In this document: piece after piece, positions 15,983 to 24,885 of the stretch
Layout of the letters: every line of letters starts with the position of its first letter
Numbering within the stretch: the first letter of the stretch is position 1
Assembly (NCBI RefSeq): GCF_008629655.1
Contig: NZ_VWSG01000003.1
Location: 100,366 to 164,365 of the forward strand
Source: Paenimyroides baculatum
Lineage (GTDB): Bacteria > Bacteroidota > Bacteroidia > Flavobacteriales > Flavobacteriaceae
DNA length: 64,000 bases
Direction: 5' to 3'
The notes under the pieces: model-generated
The model's database searches: none
Told to the model about the DNA's origin: nothing
What the model saw: the letters and a program-made list of their open reading frames with translations, nothing else
Translations under genes and position numbers: made by a program

Positions 15983-16807
15983 TTATTCGGTAAATTCTAT
16001 AATAACAGTGTCGCGGTACGATACACCAAAAAGGGTTTTCGCATTTCCTACATTCTCATAATCGGACTTATAAATCGACATTTGTAAAAAATCTAAATCA
16101 TTAAATATAAACAACATATCGCCTTCATATTCACGCAACGTTTTACTGTCTGTATTAAAATCGGCATAATACTCGTTAATCTTTGTAATACGGTATCTAA
16201 CCGCATTAATAACGTATTTTCGTCCATTCCTAATGCGTTCAAACAAATCTTTAGAAATATTAGTAACGGCATTTCCGTAATGATCTATATAAATAACAGA
16301 TCCTCTAATCGAATTTTCGTCATCGGCAACTTTCGGACGCAATTCCACTAAAAGCTCACAATCGTTATAATTAATTTTAGTACCCAAACTGCTGCAAGGT
16401 ACATTATTAAAAAGTTGTTTTGCAATGTGGGTGTATAAAGAAACGGTATCGTTGCATGAATTCGGAATATTTAAATCTACAATTTCCGTTTCGTCATCGG
16501 CAGTTGCCAATAAAGTAATAGCTCCGTTGTTTGCCGTTAAAAAAAAGTGATCGTTAAATTTTGTAAGCAGAAATGATGTTTGATCGAACATTTCAGCTTC
16601 AACCAAAACCATGTGCAAACTGCCTTTCGGAAAATTATTGTACGCCCCAAACAACACATAACTTGCATTGGCAATGTTATATAAATCTATACAGTGCGAA
16701 ATATCAATTATTTGCACCAACGGCAATTCGGTCATTATTTTACCTTTTACCGATGCAACAAAATGATCCTTAATACCGTAATCTGTTGTTAGCGTAATAA
16801 TTGACAT
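15983..16807 (-). CDS. SAM hydroxide adenosyltransferase/hydrolase (DUF62 family)
   Basis: 274 residues. The N-terminus ITLTTDYGIKDHFVASVKG has the conserved T-D-F/Y-G and D residues that bind adenosine, and IIDISHCIDLYNIANASYVL is the next signature. The C-terminal domain shows GSVIYIDHYGNAVTNIS, typical of the family. These enzymes hydrolyse S-adenosylmethionine to adenosine and methionine; relatives are fluorinases or chlorinases. Hydrolase is the default here. It is the first gene of the minus-strand run leading to gldF and gldG, and is divergent from phoH. Confidence 0.9.
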   Translation of the reverse strand: MSIITLTTDYGIKDHFVASVKGKIMTELPLVQIIDISHCIDLYNIANASYVLFGAYNNFPKGSLHMVLVEAEMFDQTSFLLTKFNDHFFLTANNGAITLLATADDETEIVDLNIPNSCNDTVSLYTHIAKQLFNNVPCSSLGTKINYNDCELLVELRPKVADDENSIRGSVIYIDHYGNAVTNISKDLFERIRNGRKYVINAVRYRITKINEYYADFNTDSKTLREYEGDMLFIFNDLDFLQMSIYKSDYENVGNAKTLFGVSYRDTVIIEFTE

Positions 16808-16845
16808 TAATATTTTTTGTTAGTGTTTTTTAATATTTTTTGTTA
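16807..16845. repeat. 16-bp direct repeat in the SAM hydrolase/phoH divergent promoter
   Basis: ttaatattttttgtta occurs at 16807-16822 and again at 16830-16845, a 23-bp period (about two helical turns). The first copy touches the SAM hydrolase start codon and the second runs into the phoH -7 box. Confidence 0.8.
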
Positions 16846-16851
16846 CATTTG
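16844..16851 (+). promoter_or_regulatory. -7 promoter box for phoH
   Basis: TACATTTG is an exact TAnnTTTG match, with TTTG 24 bases upstream (16816-16819), slightly longer than the usual spacing. It lies 43 bases before the phoH start codon. Confidence 0.5.
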
Positions 16852-16894
16852 ATATAATACAAAACTAATTTTTTTTAATTAAATCTAATAGCTT

Positions 16895-17902
16895 TTGAAC
16901 GAAAGAATAATAGAATTAGAGCATATTACTCCAAAAGATTTTTGGGGTGCGCAGGATATACATTTAGAGGTAATTAAAAAACTGTATCCAAAATTAAAAA
17001 TTGTGGCTCGTGGAACTACCATGAAGATTTACGGTGAGGCTGAAATTTTAGACCAGTTTCAAACGCGTTTTGATCGAATTTTAAAGTACTACGAAAAATA
17101 CAGCCAACTGAACGAAAATATTATCGAAAGATTGATTTTAGACGATGTTCCGCAAAGAATGGATAAATCTGATGAAATTCTGGTACACGGTTTAGGCGGA
17201 AAGCTAATTAAGGCAACCACACCTAATCAGCAGAAAATGGTCGATTTGGTTTTTAAAAACGATATGGTTTTCGCTGTTGGTCCCGCAGGAACTGGTAAAA
17301 CTTACACCGGTGTTGCATTAGCCGTGAAAGCTTTAAAGGAAAAACAGGTTAAGCGTATTATTTTAACCCGACCTGCAGTTGAAGCCGGAGAAAATCTAGG
17401 TTTTTTACCAGGCGATATGAAAGAAAAGTTAGATCCGTACATGCAACCGTTATACGATGCATTGCGCGATATGTTGCCACCAACCACGTTAGAAGATTAT
17501 TTGTTAAAAGGAATCATTCAGATTGCGCCTTTGGCATTTATGCGTGGACGTACACTTGATAATGCTTTTGTAATTTTAGACGAAGCACAAAATACCACCC
17601 ATTCACAAATGAAGATGTTTTTAACACGTATGGGTAAAAATGCTAAATTTATTATTACGGGCGATCCGGGTCAGGTTGATTTACCGCGAAAAGTAACATC
17701 GGGCTTGCGCGAAGCTCTACGTATTTTAGAAGGTGTAGAAGGTATTGGCTTTGTATTTTTAGATGATAAAGATATTGTACGTCACCGATTAGTTAAGAAA
17801 ATTGTGGAAGCCTACAAAATTGTAGAAACAGCAAACGAATTTGCATCGCATCAAAATTATTATCATAATAACAATCAAAATACAGAAAATGCGACGAGTT
17901 AG
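16895..17902 (+). CDS. phoH: PhoH-like ATPase
   Basis: 335 residues. The start is TTG at 16895-16897, chosen because NERIIELEHITPKDFWG is the conserved N-terminus of flavobacterial PhoH and there is no ATG before it. A KH-like N-terminal segment (KLKIVARGTTMKIYG) precedes the P-loop ATPase: Walker A GPAGTGKT (near residue 130), ILTRPAVEAGE, and Walker B FVILDEAQNT. ITGDPGQVDLP is the family signature. PhoH proteins are linked to RNA metabolism, often beside ybeY. Its last 4 bases overlap the convergent membrane-protein gene. Confidence 0.95.
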   Translation: MNERIIELEHITPKDFWGAQDIHLEVIKKLYPKLKIVARGTTMKIYGEAEILDQFQTRFDRILKYYEKYSQLNENIIERLILDDVPQRMDKSDEILVHGLGGKLIKATTPNQQKMVDLVFKNDMVFAVGPAGTGKTYTGVALAVKALKEKQVKRIILTRPAVEAGENLGFLPGDMKEKLDPYMQPLYDALRDMLPPTTLEDYLLKGIIQIAPLAFMRGRTLDNAFVILDEAQNTTHSQMKMFLTRMGKNAKFIITGDPGQVDLPRKVTSGLREALRILEGVEGIGFVFLDDKDIVRHRLVKKIVEAYKIVETANEFASHQNYYHNNNQNTENATS

Positions 17903-18219
17903 TCGGATTTTTTGTTTGTTATTTTTAATATCCAATATAATAATGACAAAAGAAAAACTATTAAAAATGGTAAACTTAATTGATAATAATATATAATGAA
18001 CAGAGTTTCTATATCATAAATTTCTCCTTTAAATTTAAAATATCCTAAATTAAATATCCCACCAAACAATAATCCAATAAAAGATGATAAAACAGATAAG
18101 AAAAAAACAATAGTAAAATATTTATATGCAGCTGATTTTTTCAAAATTAAATAAGAAATAAAAACTGGAATTAAAAAACTAACTAACAAAAAAGTTCCTA
18201 TTATTAAAAATCCATTCAT
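17899..18219 (-). CDS. Hypothetical membrane protein, three helices
   Basis: From the ATG at 18217-18219 (MNGFLIIGTF) the protein has 106 residues; a TTG at 18234 would add five. Three hydrophobic stretches are visible: FLIIGTFLLVSFLIPVFISY, FTIVFFLSVLSSFIGLLFGG, and LSLPFLIVFLLSLLYWIL, with basic loops (KKSAAYK) and a basic end. I know no family. It converges on phoH with a 4-base overlap and lies 38 bases downstream of ytxJ. Confidence 0.7.
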   Translation of the reverse strand: MNGFLIIGTFLLVSFLIPVFISYLILKKSAAYKYFTIVFFLSVLSSFIGLLFGGIFNLGYFKFKGEIYDIETLFIIYYYQLSLPFLIVFLLSLLYWILKITNKKSD

Positions 18220-18257
18220 ATCTTTTCTAACCAATAAAACTATTATATCTCAAAAAA

Positions 18258-18587
18258 TTAAACAAACTCTTTCAACACATTCGCATCAATACTTTCATGT
18301 GATTCATTATAAACCACTTTACCATCTTTAATCAACAAAATTTGTGGTGATTGATGCGTAATTCTAAAATCATCTGCAATTTCATTAGAAATACTCCGGT
18401 AATCAATTAAATCTAAATAATACGCATCAATTACATCATGCAGTAAAAAATCATTTTCAAAATTCTTTAACGCCATTTTACTGATAATGCAACGCGTACT
18501 GTGTTTAAAAATCAACTGTAATTTATTGTGTGATGCTTCTTTTATCTCTTCAATTTGATTGCTGTTTTCTAAAACCTTCCAATTCAT
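18258..18587 (-). CDS. ytxJ: Bacillithiol-system redox protein YtxJ
   Basis: 109 residues from the ATG at 18585-18587 (MNWKVL); the longer frame from 18608 would begin with TTG. The thioredoxin-like fold shows FKHSTRCIISKMAL, where the single Cys is the expected monothiol active site, and the cis-Pro loop HQSPQILLIKDGKVVY. YtxJ proteins are proposed to remove bacillithiol from bacillithiolated proteins, like a monothiol bacilliredoxin. Its presence implies bacillithiol as the low-molecular-weight thiol, as expected in this phylum. Confidence 0.9.
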   Translation of the reverse strand: MNWKVLENSNQIEEIKEASHNKLQLIFKHSTRCIISKMALKNFENDFLLHDVIDAYYLDLIDYRSISNEIADDFRITHQSPQILLIKDGKVVYNESHESIDANVLKEFV

Positions 18588-18656
18588 TTTTGTAAATTTA
18601 GTATTCAAATATACGTCAAAATTTCATATCCTTTTACATCGAAACTTACAACAAAG

Positions 18657-18725
18657 TGTCATTTTGGCATTATTTCATTCTGTTAAAATTTAAAATTAAG
18701 ACATTTTGACATATTTTAATCTTTG
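18657..18725 (+). promoter_or_regulatory. clpB upstream region with two TGnCATTTTGnCA-like motifs
   Basis: tgtcattttggca (18657-18669) and gacattttgaca (18700-18711) share an imperfect inverted-repeat form, 43 bp apart. A loose -7 box, taatctttg, follows at 18717-18725. A similar motif lies before lon (49591-49602). Confidence 0.4.
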
Positions 18726-18791
18726 GAATATCATTTGAAAATACTCTATCATCAAACAAAATAAACAACAAAGAACAAAAACATAAAGATT

Positions 18792-21377
18792 ATGAACTTA
18801 AATAATTTTACAATAAAATCGCAAGAAGTACTGCAACAGGCTCAAGTTCTGGTACAGACCTTTGGTCAGCAACAAATAGAAAACGAGCATCTTTTAAAAG
18901 CAATTTTAGAGGTTGATGAAAACGTAACGCCTTTTATTCTGAAGAAAGTCGGTGTAAATATCGATCAGTTAAAATCGCAGAACGATCAAATCATTGAATC
19001 GTTCCCAAGAGTTGAAGGTGCGCAGATAGATTTATCGCGATTAGCAGGAAATGCGTTGAACGAAGCACAGGTTATCGCCAAAAAAATGAACGATGAATAT
19101 GTATCGATCGAACATTTGTTTCTGGCAATTTTTAAATCAAACAGTAAAATTGCATCATTTCTAAAAACCAGCGGAGCAACCGAAAAACAAATCGAAACTG
19201 CAATTAATGAACTACGAAAAGGCGAACGCGTAACATCGGCATCGGCAGAAGAAACTTACAATTCACTGAATAAATATGCCAAAAACTTAAACGATTTGGC
19301 GAACAGCGGAAAATTGGATCCTGTAATTGGGCGTGATGAAGAAATTCGCCGTGTTTTACAAATTTTAACCCGAAGATCTAAAAATAATCCAATGTTAATT
19401 GGCGAGCCGGGTGTTGGTAAAACCGCAATTGCCGAAGGTTTGGCACACAGAATTGTTCAGGGCGATGTACCTGAAAACCTGAAAGACAAATTGGTTTTTT
19501 CGTTAGATATGGGCGCGTTGATTGCCGGCGCAAAGTACAAAGGCGAATTTGAAGAACGATTGAAATCGGTTGTGAAAGAAGTAACATCGTCTGAAGGAAA
19601 TATTATTCTTTTTATCGATGAAATTCATACGCTTGTTGGTGCCGGTGGTGGCGAAGGAGCTATGGATGCGGCTAATATTTTAAAACCAGCTTTGGCTCGT
19701 GGCGAATTAAGAGCAATTGGCGCGACAACTTTAGACGAGTATCAAAAATATTTCGAGAAAGATAAAGCGTTAGAACGTCGTTTTCAAAAGGTTATTATAG
19801 AAGAACCCGATACCGAAAGTGCGATTTCTATTCTGCGTGGTATCAAAGAAAAGTATGAAACACACCACAAAGTTCGTATTAAAGACGAAGCAATTATTGG
19901 TGCGGTTGAACTTTCGCAACGCTATATTTCGAACAGATTTTTACCAGACAAAGCGATCGATTTAATGGATGAAGCGGCATCGAAAATCAGAATGGAGATC
20001 AATTCAAAACCAGAAGAATTAGATGTTTTAGACAGAAAAATCATGCAGTTGGAAATTGAAATTGAAGCGATTAAGCGTGAAAATGACGAAGCAAAATTGA
20101 AAGCTTTGGGGATTGATCTGGCAAATTTAAAAGAAGATCGAAATCAGATTTTTTCTAAATGGAAATCAGAAAAAGATGTGGTTGACAATATTCAGAATGC
20201 CAAATTAGAAATCGAAGAATACAAATTAGAAGCAGAACGCGCCGAGCGTAATGGAGATTATGGTAAAGTTGCCGAAATTCGTTACGGAAAAATTCAGGAT
20301 GCAGAAAATCGCTTGGCTGAATATCAAAAACAGTTAGATGAAAATCAAAAAGGACCTTCGCTGATTAAAGAAGAGGTTACTTATGAGGATATTGCCGAAG
20401 TTGTTGCAAAGTGGACAGGTGTTCCGGTGACAAAAATGTTGCAGACCGATCGTGAAAAGCTGTTGAATTTAGAAAATGAATTACATAAGCGAGTTGTTGG
20501 TCAGGAAGAAGCAATCGAAGCCATTTCAGACGCCGTTCGCAGAAGTCGTTCGGGATTGCAAGATCCTAAAAAGCCAATCGGATCGTTCTTGTTTCTTGGA
20601 ACAACCGGTGTTGGTAAAACCGAGCTGGCAAAAGCGTTGGCTGAATATTTGTTCGATGACGAAAACGCCATGACTCGAATTGATATGAGCGAATATTCTG
20701 AACGCCACAGTGTGAGTCGTTTGGTTGGTGCGCCTCCTGGATATGTGGGTTACGATGAAGGCGGTCAGTTGACAGAAGCGGTTAGAAGAAGACCTTATTC
20801 GGTTATTTTATTAGATGAAATTGAAAAAGCCCATCCCGATACTTTCAACGTACTGTTGCAGGTTTTAGATGAAGGTAGATTAACAGATAACAAAGGTCGT
20901 TTGGCAGATTTTAAAAACACCATTATTATTATGACATCGAACATGGGAAGCCATATTATTCAGGAACAGTTCGATAAAAATCCTGTTGAAGAAGCTACTG
21001 AAAATGCTAAAACCGAAGTTTTGAATCAATTAAAAACAATGGTTCGCCCGGAATTTTTAAACCGTATTGATGAAATCATCATGTTTACGCCACTTACTAA
21101 AGGTAACATTGAACAAATTGTATCGTTCCAGTTAAAAAGCGTGTTTAAAATGTTGGCGCAACAACATATTACTATGGATGCAACGCCTGAAGCTATTAAC
21201 TATTTAGCTAAAAAAGGATTTGATCCGCATTTTGGTGCCCGTCCGGTAAAACGTGTGATACAGCGCGAAGTTTTAAATCAACTTTCAAAAGAAATTCTTT
21301 CGGGATCTATTAAAACCGACAGTATTATTCTTCTTGATAGTTTTGAAGATAAATTGGTTTTTAGAAACCAAGACTAA
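18792..21377 (+). CDS. clpB: ClpB disaggregase (Hsp100)
   Basis: 861 residues, full ClpB length. Order: N-terminal Clp repeat domain ([18 protein letters not shown], 1-145), NBD1 with Walker A GEPGVGKT and Walker [11 protein letters not shown], the long coiled-coil middle domain (about 400-525; [17 protein letters not shown] is the typical motif), NBD2 with GTTGVGKT and [11 protein letters not shown], then the C-terminal domain. It threads aggregated proteins through its hexameric pore with DnaK. The middle domain separates it from ClpA and ClpC. Heat-shock control is likely, given the paired motif upstream. A strong terminator follows. Confidence 0.98.
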   Translation: MNLNNFTIKSQEVLQQAQVLVQTFGQQQIENEHLLKAILEVDENVTPFILKKVGVNIDQLKSQNDQIIESFPRVEGAQIDLSRLAGNALNEAQVIAKKMNDEYVSIEHLFLAIFKSNSKIASFLKTSGATEKQIETAINELRKGERVTSASAEETYNSLNKYAKNLNDLANSGKLDPVIGRDEEIRRVLQILTRRSKNNPMLIGEPGVGKTAIAEGLAHRIVQGDVPENLKDKLVFSLDMGALIAGAKYKGEFEERLKSVVKEVTSSEGNIILFIDEIHTLVGAGGGEGAMDAANILKPALARGELRAIGATTLDEYQKYFEKDKALERRFQKVIIEEPDTESAISILRGIKEKYETHHKVRIKDEAIIGAVELSQRYISNRFLPDKAIDLMDEAASKIRMEINSKPEELDVLDRKIMQLEIEIEAIKRENDEAKLKALGIDLANLKEDRNQIFSKWKSEKDVVDNIQNAKLEIEEYKLEAERAERNGDYGKVAEIRYGKIQDAENRLAEYQKQLDENQKGPSLIKEEVTYEDIAEVVAKWTGVPVTKMLQTDREKLLNLENELHKRVVGQEEAIEAISDAVRRSRSGLQDPKKPIGSFLFLGTTGVGKTELAKALAEYLFDDENAMTRIDMSEYSERHSVSRLVGAPPGYVGYDEGGQLTEAVRRRPYSVILLDEIEKAHPDTFNVLLQVLDEGRLTDNKGRLADFKNTIIIMTSNMGSHIIQEQFDKNPVEEATENAKTEVLNQLKTMVRPEFLNRIDEIIMFTPLTKGNIEQIVSFQLKSVFKMLAQQHITMDATPEAINYLAKKGFDPHFGARPVKRVIQREVLNQLSKEILSGSIKTDSIILLDSFEDKLVFRNQD

Positions 21378-21392
21378 CAACAACACAACAAT

Positions 21393-21422
21393 AAAGCGTC
21401 TTAAAATATTTTAAGACGCTTT
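21393..21422 (+). terminator. Terminator of clpB
   Basis: A perfect stem aaagcgtcttaa/ttaagacgcttt with an AT-palindromic centre, 15 bases after the clpB stop. Confidence 0.9.
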
Positions 21423-21468
21423 TATATTTTTATTTAATCAATTTTCGTAAATTGGAAATAAAAAAATT

Positions 21469-21732
21469 ATGGAACAAAGACATGTAGAAATTTTTGCCGG
21501 AAGCGCAATTATGGCAATGGCTGTAAAGCATACGTTAGATGGAAACAATATTTCGTATGTAGAACGAAATGATATAGATTCTGCAATTACAGCCGGATTT
21601 GGATCTGCCGATAAAGCTGTACACATTTTTGTGTTAGAAGACGACGAAGAGAAAGCGCGTTACGCTTTAGTTGAATCAAATTTTGACGATATTGACGAAG
21701 TTGGCGATTTAATAGACGAAAACGAAGAATAA
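21469..21732 (+). CDS. DUF2007 putative signal-transducing protein
   Basis: 87 residues: RHVEIFAGSAIMAMAVKHTL, then a strand-turn segment with NNISYVERND, and HIFVLEDDEEKARYAL. This is the DUF2007 pattern, a small ferredoxin-like or GlnB-like fold with a conserved G-S/T and an A-x-x-x-x-x-L-E helix. The very acidic tail (DDIDEVGDLIDENEE) is common in the family. Function unknown. It lies between two terminators, so it is its own transcription unit. Confidence 0.85.
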   Translation: MEQRHVEIFAGSAIMAMAVKHTLDGNNISYVERNDIDSAITAGFGSADKAVHIFVLEDDEEKARYALVESNFDDIDEVGDLIDENEE

Positions 21733-21733
21733 A

Positions 21734-21761
21734 AAAAAGCTGTTCAAATGAACAGCTTTTT
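21734..21761. terminator. Bidirectional terminator between the DUF2007 gene and ettA
   Basis: A 12-bp stem (aaaaagctgttc and its complement) with an aaat loop, between convergent genes ending at 21732 and 21770. Confidence 0.9.
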
Positions 21762-21769
21762 GATTTTAA

Positions 21770-23458
21770 TTAGCGAACTAATTTTTTGTATTTGATACGC
21801 GTTGGTGCTACATCACCTAAACGTTTTTTACGGTTTTCTTCGTATTCAGAGAAAGATCCTTCAAAGAAATAAACTTCAGAATCGCCTTCAAAAGCTAAAA
21901 TATGTGTACAAACACGGTCTAAAAACCAACGATCGTGCGAAATAATTACAGCACAACCTGCAAAGTTTTCCAAACCTTCTTCTAACGCTCGTAACGTATT
22001 AATATCCAAATCATTGGTAGGCTCATCTAACAACAAAACGTTACCCTCTTCTTTCAAAGTCATTGCCAAGTGCAAACGGTTACGTTCACCACCCGATAAG
22101 GTTGAAACTTTTTTATTTTGATCAGATCCTGCAAAGTTAAAGCGCGATAAATAAGCACGCGCATTTACTTGACGACCGCCCATCATGATTAATTCCTGAC
22201 CTTCAGCAAAATTCTCATAAATTGATTTTTCTGTATCGATATTTTTATGTGATTGATCTACATAAGCAATTTTTACGGTATCACCTACCACGAATTCGCC
22301 GGCATCAGCTTTTTGCTCATCCATAATCATACGGAAAATGGTAGATTTACCAGCACCATTTGGTCCAATAATACCTACAATACCTGCTTGTGGCAATGTG
22401 AAGTTTAAATTGTCGTACAAAATTTTATCGCCGAATGCTTTAGCAACACTTTTAGCTTCAATAACATTGGTACCTAAACGCGGTCCATTCGGAATGTAGA
22501 TTTCCAATTGTTCTTCTAACTGTTTTTGATCTTCATTCAACAATCGGTCGTAATTCTGTAAACGTGCCTTTTGCTTTGTTTGACGACCTTTTGCTCCTTG
22601 ACGAACCCAATCTAATTCGCGTTCAAGCGTTTTTCTACGTTTTGATGCTGTTTTTTCCTCCTGCTCTAAGCGTTTTGCTTTTTGATCTAACCAAGAAGAA
22701 TAGTTTCCTTTCCACGGAATACCTTCTCCCCTGTCTAATTCTAAAATCCATCCGGCAACATTATCCAAGAAATAACGGTCGTGCGTTACGGCGATAATTG
22801 TTCCTTTATATTGTTGTAAATGTTGTTCTAACCAATGAACCGATTCGGCATCTAAGTGGTTGGTAGGCTCATCTAACAACAACACATCTGGCTCTTGCAA
22901 CAACAAACGGCACAGAGCAACACGGCGACGTTCACCGCCCGAAAGCACAGAAATTGGTGTATCTGGTTCTGGACAACGAAGTGCATCCATAGCAACTTCT
23001 AATTTATTATCTAATTCCCACCCGCCTACTGCATCAATTTTATCTTGTAAATCTGCCTGGCGATCCATCAATTTCTGCATTTTATCTGCATCTTCATAAA
23101 CCTCTGGCAAACCAAACATATCGTTAATTTTGTTGAACTCGTCTAAAATAGCAACAACTTCTGCCATTCCTTCGCGAACGACTTCAATCACCGTTTTGGT
23201 TTCATCTAACTGCGGTTCCTGCTCTAAATAACCAACCGTGTAACCCGGTGCAAAAACCACATCGCCTTGATAATTTTTATCGGCACCTGCAATAATTTTA
23301 AGCAAAGATGATTTTCCTGAACCATTTAAACCTAAAATTCCAATTTTAGCTCCGTAAAAAAAGCTTAAATAAATATCTTTAAGCACTGTTTTGTTTGTCG
23401 ATGAGTAAGTTTTACTCACTTTCGACATTGAAAAGATTACTTTTTTATCGTCTGACAT
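21770..23458 (-). CDS. ettA: Energy-dependent translational throttle protein EttA
   Basis: 562 residues with two ABC ATPase domains and no membrane segments (ABC-F class). First P-loop GLNGSGKSS with signature LSGGERRRVAL; second P-loop GPNGAGKST with signature LSGGERNRLHLAM; both have LLLDEPTN Walker B. Between them lies the charged linker with WLDQKAKRLEQEEKTASKRR, the P-site tRNA-interaction motif zone of EttA. It binds the ribosomal E site and gates the first elongation step according to ATP/ADP. Strong overall similarity to EttA rather than to resistance ABC-F proteins. Confidence 0.95.
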   Translation of the reverse strand: MSDDKKVIFSMSKVSKTYSSTNKTVLKDIYLSFFYGAKIGILGLNGSGKSSLLKIIAGADKNYQGDVVFAPGYTVGYLEQEPQLDETKTVIEVVREGMAEVVAILDEFNKINDMFGLPEVYEDADKMQKLMDRQADLQDKIDAVGGWELDNKLEVAMDALRCPEPDTPISVLSGGERRRVALCRLLLQEPDVLLLDEPTNHLDAESVHWLEQHLQQYKGTIIAVTHDRYFLDNVAGWILELDRGEGIPWKGNYSSWLDQKAKRLEQEEKTASKRRKTLERELDWVRQGAKGRQTKQKARLQNYDRLLNEDQKQLEEQLEIYIPNGPRLGTNVIEAKSVAKAFGDKILYDNLNFTLPQAGIVGIIGPNGAGKSTIFRMIMDEQKADAGEFVVGDTVKIAYVDQSHKNIDTEKSIYENFAEGQELIMMGGRQVNARAYLSRFNFAGSDQNKKVSTLSGGERNRLHLAMTLKEEGNVLLLDEPTNDLDINTLRALEEGLENFAGCAVIISHDRWFLDRVCTHILAFEGDSEVYFFEGSFSEYEENRKKRLGDVAPTRIKYKKLVR

Positions 23459-23490
23459 AATTATTTTTTAGTATATTTTTAGATACACAT

Positions 23491-23498
23491 CAAAAATA
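23491..23498 (-). promoter_or_regulatory. -7 promoter box for ettA
   Basis: On the minus strand TATTTTTG matches TAnnTTTG, 33 bases before the ettA start. Confidence 0.5.
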
Positions 23499-23527
23499 CC
23501 ACTTAAAATTGTATTAATAAAAATTTA

Positions 23528-23562
23528 TTTGATTGCAGATAAAAATCTGTTTTGTATTTTTG
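23528..23562 (+). promoter_or_regulatory. Promoter of the 70-residue hypothetical gene
   Basis: TTTG at 23528-23531, 23 bp, TATTTTTG at 23555-23562: both boxes of the Bacteroidetes consensus, 16 bases before the ATG at 23578. Confidence 0.6.
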
Positions 23563-23577
23563 AATAAAAATAGAAAT

Positions 23578-23790
23578 ATGGAATTTACAGAGAACTTTAG
23601 AAAATCGAATAATTTTAGAATTATCGGTCAAATGCTTTATATAACAGATGCAAATGGTCATGAATTGGAACTTTTTGTTGGTGAAGAAATTGAAGCTGCA
23701 AGATGGAGCGATGAAGGCAGATTGCTTGTTGTACTGAAAAGCGGAGCAGTTAGATCGTACGAAAACGAGATTAACTATATTAAAATCTAA
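23578..23790 (+). CDS. Conserved-looking hypothetical protein, 70 residues
   Basis: The ATG at 23578 (MEFTENFRKSNNF) follows a full promoter; a longer frame from 23533 would start upstream of the promoter box and is rejected. The sequence has alternating strands (FRIIGQMLYITDANGHEL, LLVVLKSGAVRSYENEINYI), which suggests a small beta-rich fold such as an SH3-like or KOW-like barrel. I do not recognise a family. It has its own terminator at 23833 and is divergent from ettA. Confidence 0.75.
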   Translation: MEFTENFRKSNNFRIIGQMLYITDANGHELELFVGEEIEAARWSDEGRLLVVLKSGAVRSYENEINYIKI

Positions 23791-23832
23791 CATTTATAAA
23801 TGTTGTGTTTTTAAAATTAGAATTAAAATTTT

Positions 23833-23856
23833 GCCAATACACCAAAATGTATTGGC
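23833..23856 (+). terminator. Terminator after the 70-residue gene
   Basis: A 9-bp stem gccaataca/tgtattggc with a 6-base loop, followed by a T-rich run. Confidence 0.8.
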
Positions 23857-23917
23857 TTTATTTAATTTTGCAAACAATACTAATTAGCGAAATGCGCTAA
23901 AAAAGAATAATTTATTT

Positions 23918-24883
23918 ATGGATGTTTCTATTATCATTGTAAACTACAATTCATGGGTTGTTTTAAGCAATTGTATTGAAAGTATTTTAAATTTAAATAC
24001 AGCTTTAAGTACCGAAATAATTGTTGTTGATAATAACTCTACAAATGACTTATTTTTACAGTATCAGCAAAAATTTCCAACTGTAAAATGGATCTCAAAT
24101 TCCGGAAATAATGGTTTTGCAAATGGTTGCAATTTAGGTGCTGCGAATGCTAACGGAGACTATCTCTTCTTTTTAAATCCAGACACCAAACTAAATAAAG
24201 GCGTTTTAGAGCATTTTACTGCAATTTACCACAAAGAAAATATCGGAATTTTATCTTGTTTGCAAACAAATAGTAAGGATTCGTTTCATAAATACAATTT
24301 ATTATTTCCAAACTCATTGCGAATTTTTGGTATATTGCGAAGTTTAGAACGAGTTTTTAAAAAGAAACAATTAACTGAACATTTTAAAGAAACAGCTACA
24401 AGAAGTTATCCCGATTGGATTTCAGGTTCGGCAATATTTATATCGAAAGATAATTTTGATTTGATAAATAAATGGAACGAAGATTATTGGATGTATTTTG
24501 AAGATGTTGATTTATGCAAAAAAGCTCAAGACAATAATTTACCGTGTGTTATAACGAAAGAAGTTTCGCTTTTTCACTTACATGGTGGCGCATCAAGAGT
24601 AAATCCGAAAACAAAAGCCATAACAAAGTCCGAAGTAATAAAATCGCGGCATATTTATATTTCAAATCATTTTTCGACTGCAAGTCAGCAATGGCTTCAT
24701 CCTTTATTAATGACAAATAATATGTTTACTGTTAGTATTTTTGCAATTTTGTCATTTCCTTTATTCTTTTTAAAGAAACTAAAAGTTAATAGATACAAAT
24801 TTTTAGAACTTTACAGTTACTATCAAACAGCACTAAAACACAAAACTTGGTTAAGTTACCGATCAACAAATTTTAAATTCTAA
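23918..24883 (+). CDS. GT2-family glycosyltransferase
   Basis: 321 residues. Starts VSIIIVNYNSWVVLSNCI, the GT-A nucleotide-binding strand; EIIVVDNNSTND holds the first Asp, and FLNPDTKL is the DxD-type metal site. WISGSAIFI and EDYWMYFEDVDLCKKA are the acceptor/catalytic ED motifs typical of rhamnosyl- or galactofuranosyl-like GT2 enzymes. The C-terminus has a hydrophobic segment (MFTVSIFAILSFPLFFL) that may anchor it at the membrane. First gene of a three-gene plus-strand run for envelope sugar assembly. Confidence 0.92.
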   Translation: MDVSIIIVNYNSWVVLSNCIESILNLNTALSTEIIVVDNNSTNDLFLQYQQKFPTVKWISNSGNNGFANGCNLGAANANGDYLFFLNPDTKLNKGVLEHFTAIYHKENIGILSCLQTNSKDSFHKYNLLFPNSLRIFGILRSLERVFKKKQLTEHFKETATRSYPDWISGSAIFISKDNFDLINKWNEDYWMYFEDVDLCKKAQDNNLPCVITKEVSLFHLHGGASRVNPKTKAITKSEVIKSRHIYISNHFSTASQQWLHPLLMTNNMFTVSIFAILSFPLFFLKKLKVNRYKFLELYSYYQTALKHKTWLSYRSTNFKF

Positions 24884-24885
24884 TA

